Shown here: positions 38,331-47,638 of the stretch, one piece after another
Numbering within the stretch: position 1 is the stretch's first letter
Layout: each line of letters begins with the position of its first letter
Source: Anaerococcus mediterraneensis
GTDB taxonomy: Bacteria > Bacillota > Clostridia > Tissierellales > Peptoniphilaceae
Direction of reading: 5' to 3'
Length of the DNA stretch: 64,000 bases
Assembly: GCF_900128415.1 (NCBI RefSeq)
Contig: NZ_LT635772.1
Location: forward strand, 620,001-684,000
Notes under the pieces: generated by a model
Databases searched by the model: none
Seen by the model: only the letters and a program-made list of their open reading frames with translations
What the model was told of the DNA's origin: nothing
Position numbers and translations under genes: made by a program

Positions 38331-38876
38331 ATGAAAAAATTAACAACACAAAAAATGGTATTTATGGCACTTTTTACAGCCCTAGTCTACATATTTTCTA
38401 GATTTTTCCAAATCCCAATAGTAACCCCATTGGGTCAGACTAGATTTCATTTAGGCAATGTATTTTGTCTTTTATCAGGACTTTTGATGGGCCCTGTTTT
38501 TGGAGGAGTCGCAGCAGGAGTCGGTTCTGCACTTTTTGATCTTTTTGATCCAGTTTATTTTACAAGTGCACCGATTACATTTATAACAAAATTTGCCATG
38601 GCCTTTGTAGCAGGTCTAGTTTACAAAAGAAGCAAGGAAAAAATAAGCATACCTCGTCTTGTCCTAGCATCTTTTTTAGGCCAGATAACCTATGTATTTT
38701 TATATCTATTAAAAACTTTTATCAAAAATAGGTATATTATGGAATTTACAATGCAGGCAACAATGGCAGAGATCATCCAAAAAGGAACAGTTTCTATGAT
38801 AAATGCTGTCATTTCTATAATTGTAGCTACAATCATAGCTATCCCTTTATTAAAGGCTGTAAAATTTGAGGATTAA
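38331..38876 (+). CDS. ECF transporter S component (vitamin-type substrate-binding subunit)
   Basis: This is a 181-residue protein with six membrane segments. The N-terminus MKKLTTQKMVFMALFTALVY and the block RFHLGNVFCLLSGLLMGPVFGG are typical of S components. These need a shared energizing module (EcfAA'T) encoded elsewhere. The closest sense is the broad pyrimidine/folate/riboflavin-type group; the vitamin cannot be fixed. The start is set by GGAGG four bases before this ATG; an ATG 33 bases earlier is less likely. Confidence 0.82.
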   Translation: MKKLTTQKMVFMALFTALVYIFSRFFQIPIVTPLGQTRFHLGNVFCLLSGLLMGPVFGGVAAGVGSALFDLFDPVYFTSAPITFITKFAMAFVAGLVYKRSKEKISIPRLVLASFLGQITYVFLYLLKTFIKNRYIMEFTMQATMAEIIQKGTVSMINAVISIIVATIIAIPLLKAVKFED

Positions 38877-38927
38877 ACCTGGTTTTTGGGTAGATATAAA
38901 GTAGACTCAAAATGAAAGAAGGTTAGG

Positions 38928-39563
38928 ATGGAAAAAAGACAAAAAATATTTGCTATCAGGTGTCCAAAGTGCGATCACCACTTTGAAAAGACCCTGCCTA
39001 CAGCAATATTTGCCCATGCAAATGATGATAAGAAATTTTCGGAAAATTTTGGACTATTGACTTGTCCATCTTGTGGCAGCGAATTTATCCTAAATTATCG
39101 TTTTGCCTACACAGATGAGATAGACGAGTTTATGATAGTAAATGATCCAGAATTCGTAGAAAAAAAGGCAAGATTAGCCTTTTCTACATCCCTAGGATTT
39201 TTGGATAAGGCAAGAAAAGATGAGCTTTATAAACACAAGGTCAGGATCACCTACAACTATGACCAGGTCAGAGAAAAGATAGCTATTTTTAAGGCGGGCC
39301 TTGATGATAGGGTGGTAGAGCTGATGAAGGTTTTTCTTCTAGAAAGCGAGGACTTTGCCTACAAGGCTGACCAAATAAAAAGTTTTACATTTACAGATGA
39401 TAAATCTTTTGCCCTAGTGACAGAGCTAAATGTAGGCGTAAAAGTAGATTTTTCTGACTTTTTGTATGACACAGTAAAAGAAAGCTACAAAGACAAACTA
39501 GGAAAAGAAATTTCTTATATGGTCGATAGGCCTTGGGCTTTGGACTTTTTGTCTAGAAAGTAA
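38928..39563 (+). CDS. CpXC domain protein
   Basis: This 211-residue cytoplasmic protein has CPKC near residue 12 and CPSC near residue 47, a probable zinc knuckle pair that defines the CpXC family. The rest is a mixed domain of unknown role. It is followed by the T-box leader and its own promoter, so it is transcriptionally separate from the methionine gene. Confidence 0.8.
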   Translation: MEKRQKIFAIRCPKCDHHFEKTLPTAIFAHANDDKKFSENFGLLTCPSCGSEFILNYRFAYTDEIDEFMIVNDPEFVEKKARLAFSTSLGFLDKARKDELYKHKVRITYNYDQVREKIAIFKAGLDDRVVELMKVFLLESEDFAYKADQIKSFTFTDDKSFALVTELNVGVKVDFSDFLYDTVKESYKDKLGKEISYMVDRPWALDFLSRK

Positions 39564-39583
39564 AAATATTTTATATAAAAAAA

Positions 39584-39613
39584 TTTGACAATCATAAAAT
39601 ACGGTGATATTAT
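39584..39613 (+). promoter_or_regulatory. Promoter of the T-box transcript
   Basis: TTGACA (39584-39589), an 18-base spacer and TATTAT (39608-39613) place the start near 39620, just ahead of the T-box stem I. Confidence 0.75.
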
Positions 39614-39619
39614 ATAAAC

Positions 39620-39876
39620 CAACAAGAAAACCAAACGAAGAGAAGAGTAGTCTTTGGATAGCCTTTACAGAAAAACCATGGTTGATGAGAATGGTAAGGA
39701 AGGAAAAAGATGAACATGGCCTCTGATGGGAAAGCTTGATATTTAAAGCTTTCGGGGATCTCCCCTTACAGAGATAAGGTATTATATGTACCCAAAGCTG
39801 GCATTTTGCAATTAAGGTGGTAACGCGGAATTTTTCGTCCTTTGTATGACTATTAGTCAACAAAGGACTTTTTTTA
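39620..39876 (+). ncRNA. T-box riboswitch (probably methionine-specific)
   Basis: The conserved T-box core AAGGTGGTAACGCGG (39814-39828) is followed by the terminator stem GTCCTTTGT/ACAAAGGAC (39837-39868) and a run of T. Upstream, AGAG near 39640 can close stem I with CTCT near 39721. Two AUG triplets lie on the 3' side of the specifier loop (39710-39712 and 39716-39718), consistent with tRNA-Met. The downstream gene makes methionine. Uncharged tRNA would pair with GGTGG and prevent termination. Confidence 0.92.
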
Positions 39877-39973
39877 TTGAAAAATAATTAGTCATACTCC
39901 TAATTACAATGGCAGAGATCGGTACTATTCTTGTTATTGATAGATGTCGCAAAAAAATAAAAAGGAGAAAATT

Positions 39974-41080
39974 ATGACAATAAAAGCACCATACAAATTT
40001 GATATCGTAGGATCATTTCTAAGACCAGAATCCCTAAAAAAGGCTAGGGCCGACTTTGAGGCAGGAAAGATCAGTGAGGATGAACTAAAAAAAGTAGAAG
40101 ATGAGGCTATAAGAGATCTCGTAGAAAAGGAAAAAGCAGCAGGCCTAAGGTTTTATACTGATGGTGAGTTTAGGAGATCTTGGTGGCATTTTGATTTTTG
40201 GTGGGGTTTTGAAGGCCTAGAAAGACACATTGACAAGGATCACTCCTTTAATTTCAATGGCAAAACCCTCAGAAAAGAAGAGATCAAAGTCGTAGGCAAG
40301 CTTTCTGCTAAAAACCATCCTTTCTTGGATCATTTTAAATTCTTGCAAGAATTTAGGGAAGAGTACTTTATACCAAAGCTTACAATCCCAGCCATAGCAG
40401 TATTTTTATCCCAGTCTATTTATTCGACTATAGGCATAGAAGATGTCTATGAGTCTACAAATGACTTTCTAGACGACCTTGTAAAGGCCTATATAGAATT
40501 TGTCGGTGAATTTTATAAAATCGGCGGCAGGGTCTTGCAATTTGATGATGTCAGCTGGATAGGAACTGTGGATGAGAATTATAGAAAAAAATATGAAGGC
40601 ACTGGCAAGAGCCTAGACCAGCTTAGGAGTGAGTTTTTAGACTATAACAATAAAATTTATAAGAATGCTCCAGAGGATTTACAGATCTTAACCCATATCT
40701 GTAGGGGCAATTTTATGAGCCACTGGCTATACCAAGGATCCTATGATGATGTAGCAGATTATGTTTTTGCCAAAGAAGACATAGATGGGTTTTTCTTAGA
40801 ATATGATGATGAAAGAAGTGGAGATTTCAAGGCGTTGGAGAAGATACCAGCAGGCAAAAAGGCAGTCCTAGGTATAGTTACCAGCAAGACTGGCGATCTT
40901 GAAGATAAGGATGAGCTTATAAAAAGGATAAAAGAAGCAAGCAAATACAAGGACATAAAAGACCTCTGCATATCCCCACAATGTGGGTTTTCATCAACAG
41001 AAGAGGGTAACCTCATATCAGAAGAAGACCAGTGGAAAAAAATTGCCCTCCTAAGAGAGGTTGCTGAAGAAGTTTTATAA
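39974..41080 (+). CDS. Cobalamin-independent methionine synthase family protein (MetE C-terminal type, YxjG-like)
   Basis: This 368-residue enzyme contains only the catalytic half of MetE, like Bacillus YxjG/YxjH. It probably methylates homocysteine or a related thiol to make methionine. Zinc ligands are visible at His241 and Cys243 (THICRGN) and Cys337 (SPQCGFSS), with a glutamate in FFLEYDDERSGDF. The N-terminal MetE duplicate is absent. AAAGGAG sits before this ATG; the frame is open 30 bases upstream, but without a ribosome site. Control by the T-box supports a methionine role. Confidence 0.88.
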   Translation: MTIKAPYKFDIVGSFLRPESLKKARADFEAGKISEDELKKVEDEAIRDLVEKEKAAGLRFYTDGEFRRSWWHFDFWWGFEGLERHIDKDHSFNFNGKTLRKEEIKVVGKLSAKNHPFLDHFKFLQEFREEYFIPKLTIPAIAVFLSQSIYSTIGIEDVYESTNDFLDDLVKAYIEFVGEFYKIGGRVLQFDDVSWIGTVDENYRKKYEGTGKSLDQLRSEFLDYNNKIYKNAPEDLQILTHICRGNFMSHWLYQGSYDDVADYVFAKEDIDGFFLEYDDERSGDFKALEKIPAGKKAVLGIVTSKTGDLEDKDELIKRIKEASKYKDIKDLCISPQCGFSSTEEGNLISEEDQWKKIALLREVAEEVL

Positions 41081-41100
41081 AATTTAAGTATAGTTTTTCT

Positions 41101-42420
41101 ATGAAAATCTATATAGAAAATGAAAATAAAAGAAAAATTGTATATGATATCCTAAATATTTTTTATGACCAGGAGGATTTTGACTTTGTAGGAAAAAAAG
41201 ATGAGGCTCATATAAAAATTTATGAGTCCTATCTTTCTTTTGGTCAAAAAAATTATTCTTATGAGGGATCAGCAGGATTAAAGTCTATTTTGTATGAGGT
41301 TTTGGAGGAATTTACTGGCTATAATTCTCCCTGGGGGATGCTCACCGGGTCCAAGCCTTCAAAACTTCTAAAAAATATGGACCTTGCTCAGATAAAAGAA
41401 AAATATAAGGTCAGCGATGAGAAGCTAAGGCTCTTGTCTGATGTGAGGTGTGAGCAAGAAAAGTTTGATTTTCCTCCTGATGCCTTTAGCCTTTATATAA
41501 ACATCCCTTTTTGTCCGACCAGGTGTGATTATTGCTCCTACCCGACCTTGATTGGACCCCACCATGACAGGAGTGTCTATGTGACTTATCTTTTAAAAGA
41601 GATCGATCAAATAGATTTGCCAAAAAATCTTGATGCGGTCTATGTAGGAGGTGGGACTCCGTCTTTCCTAAGCGGGACTGACATAAAAAGTATTCTTGGA
41701 GCCATAAATGAAAAATTCACCTACAAAGAGCTAACCTTTGAGGCTGGCAGGGAAGACACCCTTGATAAAGATAAACTTGATATCCTAAAAGCTGGTGGGG
41801 TTTCGAGGATTTCCCTAAATCCCCAGACCTTCAATAGGGATATTTTGACCAGGCTAAATAGGGATATAGATATGGATCATTTCCTAGAACTTTACACCTA
41901 TGCAAAGTCTTTGGGCCTTATTGTAAATATGGATTTTATAATAGGTCTTGTGGGTGAAGATTCAGATCTTTTTGCCAAAAATTTTGATTTATTAGAAAAA
42001 CTCCTCCCAGATAATATCACCTTCCACGCCCTAGCTATCAAATCTGGGTCTAAATACAAGGAGACAAATAAAAAAGGAATGATAGATGAGGGGATTAAAA
42101 TATCTCGTATGATAGGAGATTTTACGGACAAATATGATTACAAGGCCTATTATCTCTATAGGCAAAAAAATATACTTTCAAATCTGGAAAATGTCGCCTA
42201 TCAAAGAAATAATACTGGCCAGAGGTATAATATAATTATAAATGAAGAATTATCAAATATAATTGGCCTGGGTATGAATGCTAATTCCAAACTCACAAAT
42301 GGGGACAAATACAGAAATAGCAAAAATCTCAGAGATTATTATAGGGATTTTGATGAAAATATCAGGGCCAAAAACCAAATGATAAGTAAGTATAGGAAGG
42401 ATAAAAATGAAATACGCTGA
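41101..42420 (+). CDS. hemZ: Oxygen-independent coproporphyrinogen III oxidase-like radical SAM protein HemZ
   Basis: This 439-residue radical SAM protein has the cluster motif Cys138, Cys142, Cys145 (CPTRCDYC) preceded by YINIPF. The HemZ-specific N-terminal domain is present, with the GSKPSKL block at residues 83-89. YVGGGTPSFL, FEAGREDT and SLNPQTFN are also seen. No other heme gene is in the window, so the true reaction could be a different radical SAM chemistry. It overlaps pepD by 14 bases. Confidence 0.87.
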   Translation: MKIYIENENKRKIVYDILNIFYDQEDFDFVGKKDEAHIKIYESYLSFGQKNYSYEGSAGLKSILYEVLEEFTGYNSPWGMLTGSKPSKLLKNMDLAQIKEKYKVSDEKLRLLSDVRCEQEKFDFPPDAFSLYINIPFCPTRCDYCSYPTLIGPHHDRSVYVTYLLKEIDQIDLPKNLDAVYVGGGTPSFLSGTDIKSILGAINEKFTYKELTFEAGREDTLDKDKLDILKAGGVSRISLNPQTFNRDILTRLNRDIDMDHFLELYTYAKSLGLIVNMDFIIGLVGEDSDLFAKNFDLLEKLLPDNITFHALAIKSGSKYKETNKKGMIDEGIKISRMIGDFTDKYDYKAYYLYRQKNILSNLENVAYQRNNTGQRYNIIINEELSNIIGLGMNANSKLTNGDKYRNSKNLRDYYRDFDENIRAKNQMISKYRKDKNEIR

Positions 42421-43807
42421 TCAAGTTTTAAAATATTTTGGACAATTGGCTGAGATTCCAAGAGAATCAGGCAATGAAAAAGAAGTTTCAGATTTTTTGG
42501 TCAAATTCGCCAAGGATAGAAATCTAGAAGTGACCCAAGATGAGGCCCTAAATGTCATCATCAGAAAGCCAGCATCAAAAGGCTATGAAGACCATGATAC
42601 TGTAGCCCTCCAAGGCCATATGGATATGGTTTGTGTCAAAGTCGAAGGATCTGACCATGATTTTAAGAAAGATCCTATAAAGCTAATAGAAAAAGATGGC
42701 TGGATCACAGCTGATGGGACAACACTTGGGGCAGATGATGGTATAGGGGTCGCCTTTATCATGGCTGTTTTAGATGATGATAGCCTAAAACACGGGCCAA
42801 TCGAAGCCATAATCACAACCGAAGAAGAAACATCAATGGGCGGAGCAGGAAAGCTTGACCTATCACAAATCACAGGCAAATACCTTGTAAATATAGACTC
42901 AGAAGAAGAAGGCATAGTCACAGTAGGCTGTGCTGGTGGTCTTGACCTTGAGATAAATTTTGACAAAGAATACGAGAAAGCTAATGGTGATTTTATAAAA
43001 GTATCCCTAAAGGGCTTTGCCGGTGGCCACTCAGGTATGGAAATTGATAAATTTAGACTAAATGCCAACAAAACCTTGGCAAGGCTCCTAGAAGGCATCG
43101 ACGGATTGCAAATTGGGGATATAAACGGCGGAGTAAAGAGAAATGCAATAGCATCTTCTGCCTATGCTATAGTAGCTGTTCCAAAGAGGGATGAGGCTAT
43201 AAAAACTATAGAAGAGAAAATCAAAGAAGTCCAAAATGAGTACAAGGATGTTGATCCAAAAGGCGAGATAGGGGTAGAAAAAGCAGACTTTGACGGTGAA
43301 GTCTTGACCAAGGACCTATCAAAGAGAATAATAGACCTACTTTTTGTAATACCTGATGGCCTATATAAAAAGATAGGAGATTCTATAGTCACATCTTCAA
43401 ACCTTGGCCTAGTAGAAAATAGGGAAGAAACAATCTGGATTTCTTCTATGTTTAGGTCAGAAATAGACTCACAAAAATTCTACAAGGCAAATATTTCTAA
43501 GGAAATCGTAGAAAGCTTTGGGGCTAGGGCAGAAATTACAAGCGAATACTCAGGCTGGCAAAGAGAAGATAGCAGACTTTTAGACCTTGCCTGTGATGTT
43601 TGGAAAGATGTCCACGGAGATGATATGCTAGTAGCCACAACCCATGGCGGCCTAGAATGTGGACTATTCAAAAAGACCCTAAAAGATACACAAATGATCT
43701 CTTTTGGTCCAGAGATAGAGGGAGCCCACAGCCCAGAAGAAAGAGTAAACATCAAATCAATTGACAACAACTACAAGTTTTTAGTAGAACTACTAGAAAG
43801 AATCTAA
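42407..43807 (+). CDS. pepD: Aminoacyl-histidine dipeptidase (PepD, M20 family)
   Basis: This zinc dipeptidase cleaves Xaa-His and other dipeptides. The metal and catalytic residues are in LQGHMDMVC, TLGADDGIG (bridging Asp), TTEEETSMGGA (catalytic Glu), NIDSEEEG and a late His (EIEGAHSPEER). The dimerisation domain lies at about 200-330. The length of 466 residues is normal. Confidence 0.93.
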   Translation: MKYADQVLKYFGQLAEIPRESGNEKEVSDFLVKFAKDRNLEVTQDEALNVIIRKPASKGYEDHDTVALQGHMDMVCVKVEGSDHDFKKDPIKLIEKDGWITADGTTLGADDGIGVAFIMAVLDDDSLKHGPIEAIITTEEETSMGGAGKLDLSQITGKYLVNIDSEEEGIVTVGCAGGLDLEINFDKEYEKANGDFIKVSLKGFAGGHSGMEIDKFRLNANKTLARLLEGIDGLQIGDINGGVKRNAIASSAYAIVAVPKRDEAIKTIEEKIKEVQNEYKDVDPKGEIGVEKADFDGEVLTKDLSKRIIDLLFVIPDGLYKKIGDSIVTSSNLGLVENREETIWISSMFRSEIDSQKFYKANISKEIVESFGARAEITSEYSGWQREDSRLLDLACDVWKDVHGDDMLVATTHGGLECGLFKKTLKDTQMISFGPEIEGAHSPEERVNIKSIDNNYKFLVELLERI

Positions 43808-43810
43808 TTT

Positions 43811-43853
43811 AAAAAAAGTCCGAGATAAGATATCTTATCTTGGACTTTTTTTT
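43811..43853 (+). terminator. Intrinsic terminator after pepD
   Basis: A nearly perfect, almost loopless stem centred on AAGATATCTT extends to AAAAGTCCGAG/TTTGGACTTTT. It has eight trailing T. Confidence 0.9.
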
Positions 43854-43921
43854 GAAGTTTTAGACCTTTGATTAATACTAACCATATAAAATAATGCGGT
43901 GAAAGATATTGTTAAAAATTG

Positions 43922-43949
43922 TTTACAATGAAAAAATATTTAGTATTAT
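43922..43949 (+). promoter_or_regulatory. Candidate promoter for ptsH
   Basis: TTTACA (43922-43927) and TATTAT (43944-43949) with a 16-base spacer are the best pair in the 240-base gap before HPr. I saw no operator or catabolite-response element. Confidence 0.4.
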
Positions 43950-44048
43950 CGAATATATACATTAAATTTTACTAAAAAATCGTTTGCAAATTTTTAAAAA
44001 TAAAGTAGGATTTATGGTAGATAATAAATTTTTAACAAAGGAGGCCCT

Positions 44049-44315
44049 ATGTACGAACAAAAAGTAACACTTTCTAATGAAATTGGCTTACATGCTAGAC
44101 CAGCATCCATCTTCATAAGACAAGCTGTTCAGTTTCCTTGTGATATAACAGTTATAAAAGCTGGCAGGGCATACAATGCTAAGTCTATCATGTCGGTTCT
44201 GAGCATGAGTGCTTCTAAAAGCGATGAAATAATAATTAGAGCTGAAGGCGATAGTGAAGAAGAAGCTGTCAAATCACTTATAGACCTAGTAGAAAATAAA
44301 CTTAGCGAGTACTAG
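44049..44315 (+). CDS. ptsH: Phosphocarrier protein HPr
   Basis: This 88-residue protein relays phosphate from enzyme I to sugar PTS permeases. His15 (GLHARPA) is the phosphotransfer residue and Ser46 (KSIMSV) is the HPr kinase site. It can therefore serve catabolite regulation through CcpA, if that system exists in this organism. AAAGGAGG is an excellent ribosome site. It stands alone, without ptsI, between two terminators. Confidence 0.96.
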   Translation: MYEQKVTLSNEIGLHARPASIFIRQAVQFPCDITVIKAGRAYNAKSIMSVLSMSASKSDEIIIRAEGDSEEEAVKSLIDLVENKLSEY

Positions 44316-44322
44316 AAAAAAT

Positions 44323-44348
44323 TGCGAGTCATTGACTCGTTTTTTTGT
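44323..44348 (+). terminator. Intrinsic terminator after ptsH
   Basis: GCGAGTCA and TGACTCGT pair with a minimal loop and are followed by seven T. Confidence 0.8.
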
Positions 44349-44378
44349 GGTCATTTAGTCATTCTAACCTAGGATTTA

Positions 44379-44406
44379 TTGATAATGCCTAGTAAAATGG
44401 TATGAT
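44379..44406 (+). promoter_or_regulatory. Promoter of the suf operon
   Basis: TTGATA (44379-44384) and TATGAT (44401-44406) are 16 bases apart, with a 37-base leader and AGAGG ribosome site. No IscR-type or other operator was recognised. Confidence 0.6.
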
Positions 44407-44443
44407 TTAAAAAGAGCAAAAAAAATAGAAAAAGAGGTAGATA

Positions 44444-45175
44444 ATGAGCGAATTATTAAAGATAGAAAATCTCCATGTATCAGCTGGGGATAAGGATATA
44501 TTAAAAGGCATAGACCTAAAAGTAGGCAAGGGCGAAGTCCACGTAGTTATGGGTGCTAATGGCTCTGGTAAGTCAACACTTATGAACGCTATTATGGCCA
44601 ATCCTATCTATGAAATAAAAGAAGGAAAGATCTTTTTTGAAGGCGAGGATATCACAGACTTATCAGTAGATAAGAGAGCAAGACTAGGTATTTTCATGTC
44701 TTTCCAACACCCAGATGAGATCCCAGGGGTCAAACTTTCTGATTTTCTAAGGATATCAGAAGAGCAAATCACAGGATCAAAACCAAAAATCCTAGCTTTT
44801 AACAAAAAGCTACAAAAAGAAATGGAAGACCTAAAATTAGATTCTTCCTATGCAAATAGGTATGTAAATGTTGGTTTTTCTGGTGGTGAAAGAAAAAAAT
44901 CAGAAATCCTACAAATGCAAATGCTAAATCCAAAGCTTGCCCTACTAGATGAGACAGACTCAGGTTTGGATGTCGATGCGGTTAGGATCGTATCAAAGGG
45001 TATAGAAGACTTTTTGGATGGAGAAAAATCAGTTATCCTAATCACCCACCACAGGGAGATTTTAGCAAATATCAAGGCTGACTATGTTCACATCCTAAAA
45101 GATGGCAAGATAAAATACTCAGGCGGAGATGATCTGATGGATAAGATCGAAGAAGAAGGATACGAATGGGTGTAA
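44444..45175 (+). CDS. sufC: Fe-S cluster assembly ATPase SufC
   Basis: This soluble ABC-type ATPase drives the SufBCD scaffold. Walker A GANGSGKS lies at 37-44, the Suf-specific signature FSGGERKKSEILQ near 143, and Walker B LALLDETDSGLDVDA near 165. It is the first of six genes (sufC-B-D-S-U plus a small membrane protein). Length is 243 residues. Confidence 0.96.
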   Translation: MSELLKIENLHVSAGDKDILKGIDLKVGKGEVHVVMGANGSGKSTLMNAIMANPIYEIKEGKIFFEGEDITDLSVDKRARLGIFMSFQHPDEIPGVKLSDFLRISEEQITGSKPKILAFNKKLQKEMEDLKLDSSYANRYVNVGFSGGERKKSEILQMQMLNPKLALLDETDSGLDVDAVRIVSKGIEDFLDGEKSVILITHHREILANIKADYVHILKDGKIKYSGGDDLMDKIEEEGYEWV

Positions 45176-45176
45176 T

Positions 45177-46589
45177 ATGAAAGAAATCAACATAGAAGAA
45201 CAATTAAAGGACATAGACCGTGGTTACTATGATTTCTTTAATGAATTTTTATATTCAGATATAACAGAAAAAGGTATCAATGCTGATATAGTCAATGAAA
45301 TATCTGATAAGAAAAACGAACCAGATTGGATGAGGAAAAGAAGGCTCAAATCCCTTGAGCTTTATGAAAAAATAGACAATCCATCTTGGGGACCAGACCT
45401 ATCAGAGCTAGACATGAGAGATATCACAACCTATGTCAAACCACCAACAGACAAAAAATCCACATGGGAAGCCCTACCAGATGATATAAAAGATACTTTT
45501 GATAGGCTAGGTATCCCACAAGCTGAGCAAGAGTCCCTAGCAGGAGTTGGAGCCCAATACGATAGTGAGGAAGTCTACCACTCTATCCAAAAACATTTGG
45601 AAGACCAGGGTGTTATCTTTATGGACTTCACATCAGCTATTAGAGAACACGAAGATTTGGTTAAAAAATATTTCCAAAAGGCAATCCCACCAACACTACA
45701 CAAGTATGCAGCCCTACACGGAGCTGTTTGGTCAGGTGGATCTTTGATCTATGTACCAGAGGGAGTCAAGGTTGATATTCCACTCCAATCATACTACAGG
45801 CTAAATGCTCCAGGAGCTGGCCAATTTGAGCACACAATGATCATAGCTGAGGATAATTCTAGGGTGCATTTCATAGAAGGATGTTCTGCCCCAAGATATA
45901 ACGTAGTCAACCTCCACGCAGGATCAGTTGAGATTTTTGTTGGCAAAAACGCCGAAGTCAGATTTTCTACCATAGAAAACTGGTCAAGAAATATGTACAA
46001 CTTAAATACAAAAAGAGCCATAGTCCAAGAAGGCGGCAAGATGATTTGGGTATCAGGATCTTTTGGTTCAAAGGTATCCATGCTTTATCCAACAAGTGTA
46101 CTTGCAGGCAAGGGTGCTAGTGCAGAATATACAGGCATCACCTTTGCTGGTGACGGACAATATATAGACAATGGTTGTACAATGATCCACCTTGCGCCAG
46201 AGACATATTCTACAGCCCTTACAAAATCAATCACAGCAGGCAATGGCAAGTCCATGACCCGTTCCCTAGTAGAGATGAGAGCAAACTCAGCTGGATCAAA
46301 GTCAACTGTTGATTGTGAAAACCTCATGATATCAGAAGGATCTCAATCAGATACAATCCCAGTTCTAGATATAAGAAATGATGATGTAGACTGCGGTCAC
46401 GAGGCTAAAATCGGTTCTATCGACCAAAGCCAAGTCTTTTATCTAATGAGCAGGGGTATCCCAGAAGATGAAGCCAAATCAATGATTGTAAGAGGGTTTG
46501 CAGAACCAGTTTCCAAACTTTTGCCTCTTGAATATGCAGTTGAGATGAACAACCTAATCGATATGGAATTGGAAGGAGCAAACGGCTGA
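45177..46589 (+). CDS. sufB: Fe-S cluster scaffold protein SufB
   Basis: This is the main scaffold on which clusters are built. It has GVKVDIPLQSYYRLN, the helix core HFIEGCSAPRYNV, SFGSKVSMLYPTSVLAGKGA and the C-terminal SRGIPEDEAKSMIVRGFAEP. The conserved cysteine near the C-terminus is seen in DVDCGHEAKIG. The gene is one base from sufC and normal in length (470). Confidence 0.96.
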   Translation: MKEINIEEQLKDIDRGYYDFFNEFLYSDITEKGINADIVNEISDKKNEPDWMRKRRLKSLELYEKIDNPSWGPDLSELDMRDITTYVKPPTDKKSTWEALPDDIKDTFDRLGIPQAEQESLAGVGAQYDSEEVYHSIQKHLEDQGVIFMDFTSAIREHEDLVKKYFQKAIPPTLHKYAALHGAVWSGGSLIYVPEGVKVDIPLQSYYRLNAPGAGQFEHTMIIAEDNSRVHFIEGCSAPRYNVVNLHAGSVEIFVGKNAEVRFSTIENWSRNMYNLNTKRAIVQEGGKMIWVSGSFGSKVSMLYPTSVLAGKGASAEYTGITFAGDGQYIDNGCTMIHLAPETYSTALTKSITAGNGKSMTRSLVEMRANSAGSKSTVDCENLMISEGSQSDTIPVLDIRNDDVDCGHEAKIGSIDQSQVFYLMSRGIPEDEAKSMIVRGFAEPVSKLLPLEYAVEMNNLIDMELEGANG

Positions 46590-47638
46590 TGGCAAAGATA
46601 AATCAAATGAGAATGCCAACCTGGGCATACATTGGTCTAAATAATGCAGACTACGACCTAGTCGAGATAGAAAAAAAGCCTTATAAAGACCAGGTAAATC
46701 AAAACCCTATAAAAGAGCTTGAAGAGGCTTTTGATGGTGAAACCTACGGCCTAGGAGAAGCTATAGAAAAAGAAAACAAAGACTTTAGAAACCACTACCT
46801 AAGCTTTGATATAAAAGAAGATAAAGATACAGAAACTATGAATCTAAAGATGGATAAGGATAATAATATCCTAGTTTCAGCCATAGATATAAATGCTAGA
46901 GCAAATACAAAATCATCATTTTTGGTAAATTTTGCTGACGATGGGACAGATAAGTTTTTTATAAACTCCCAAATAAGGGTCAATTTAGAAAAAGACTCCA
47001 AGGTTAAGCTCATAGTTGTAGTAAATCTTTCAGAAAATTCTACAAATCTAAATGCTATTGCGACTCGTTTGGCTGATAGGGCAGAGCTTGAGATTTCTTA
47101 TGTAGAAATCGGAGCAGAAAAATCTATGGTCAATATCAAAAATATACTCAGGGGTGACGAGTCAAAAGTCATACAAAACGGAGTATATTTTAAATCAAAA
47201 GAAGAATACCTAGATTTGATGGCTGTCAATGAACATTTTGGCACAAACACAGACTCAGATGCCCATTTTGAGGGCGCCCTAAAAGATAAGGCAGAAAAAA
47301 ACTTCAAGGGCATAGTGGACCTCAGACGTGGTTGCAAAAAGGCGGATGGCAAGATCGGTGATTATTCTATGATGCTATCCAAATCTGTTATAAACAAGTC
47401 TGCACCAGTCCTTTTAAATGAGGAAAAAGAAGTAGCAGGAAAGCACGCTGCAAGCGTCGGTAGGATGAATAGAGATATGCTATTTTATATCATGAGCCGT
47501 GGTTTTTCTAAAAAACAAGCCGAAGCAATGATGCTTGAGGCAAATTTTGCTAGGGCCCTAGATAAAATCGAAGATGAGGACCTAAAAAATAAAATCAAAG
47601 ACCAAGTTCATAAACTAAACACAAGGTCAAAATCATGA
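46589..47638 (+). CDS. sufD: Fe-S cluster assembly protein SufD
   Basis: SufD is the partner of SufB. The shared C-terminal core reads LNEEKEVAGKHAASVGRMNR and LFYIMSRGFSKKQAEAMMLE. The N-terminal part is divergent and short, as usual for SufD (349 residues). It starts on the last base of sufB and overlaps sufS by four bases. Confidence 0.93.
   Translation: MAKINQMRMPTWAYIGLNNADYDLVEIEKKPYKDQVNQNPIKELEEAFDGETYGLGEAIEKENKDFRNHYLSFDIKEDKDTETMNLKMDKDNNILVSAIDINARANTKSSFLVNFADDGTDKFFINSQIRVNLEKDSKVKLIVVVNLSENSTNLNAIATRLADRAELEISYVEIGAEKSMVNIKNILRGDESKVIQNGVYFKSKEEYLDLMAVNEHFGTNTDSDAHFEGALKDKAEKNFKGIVDLRRGCKKADGKIGDYSMMLSKSVINKSAPVLLNEEKEVAGKHAASVGRMNRDMLFYIMSRGFSKKQAEAMMLEANFARALDKIEDEDLKNKIKDQVHKLNTRSKS

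Noticed and set aside
42583-43098. 171-residue antisense frame inside pepD
   Set aside because: It is an antisense shadow of conserved coding sequence.
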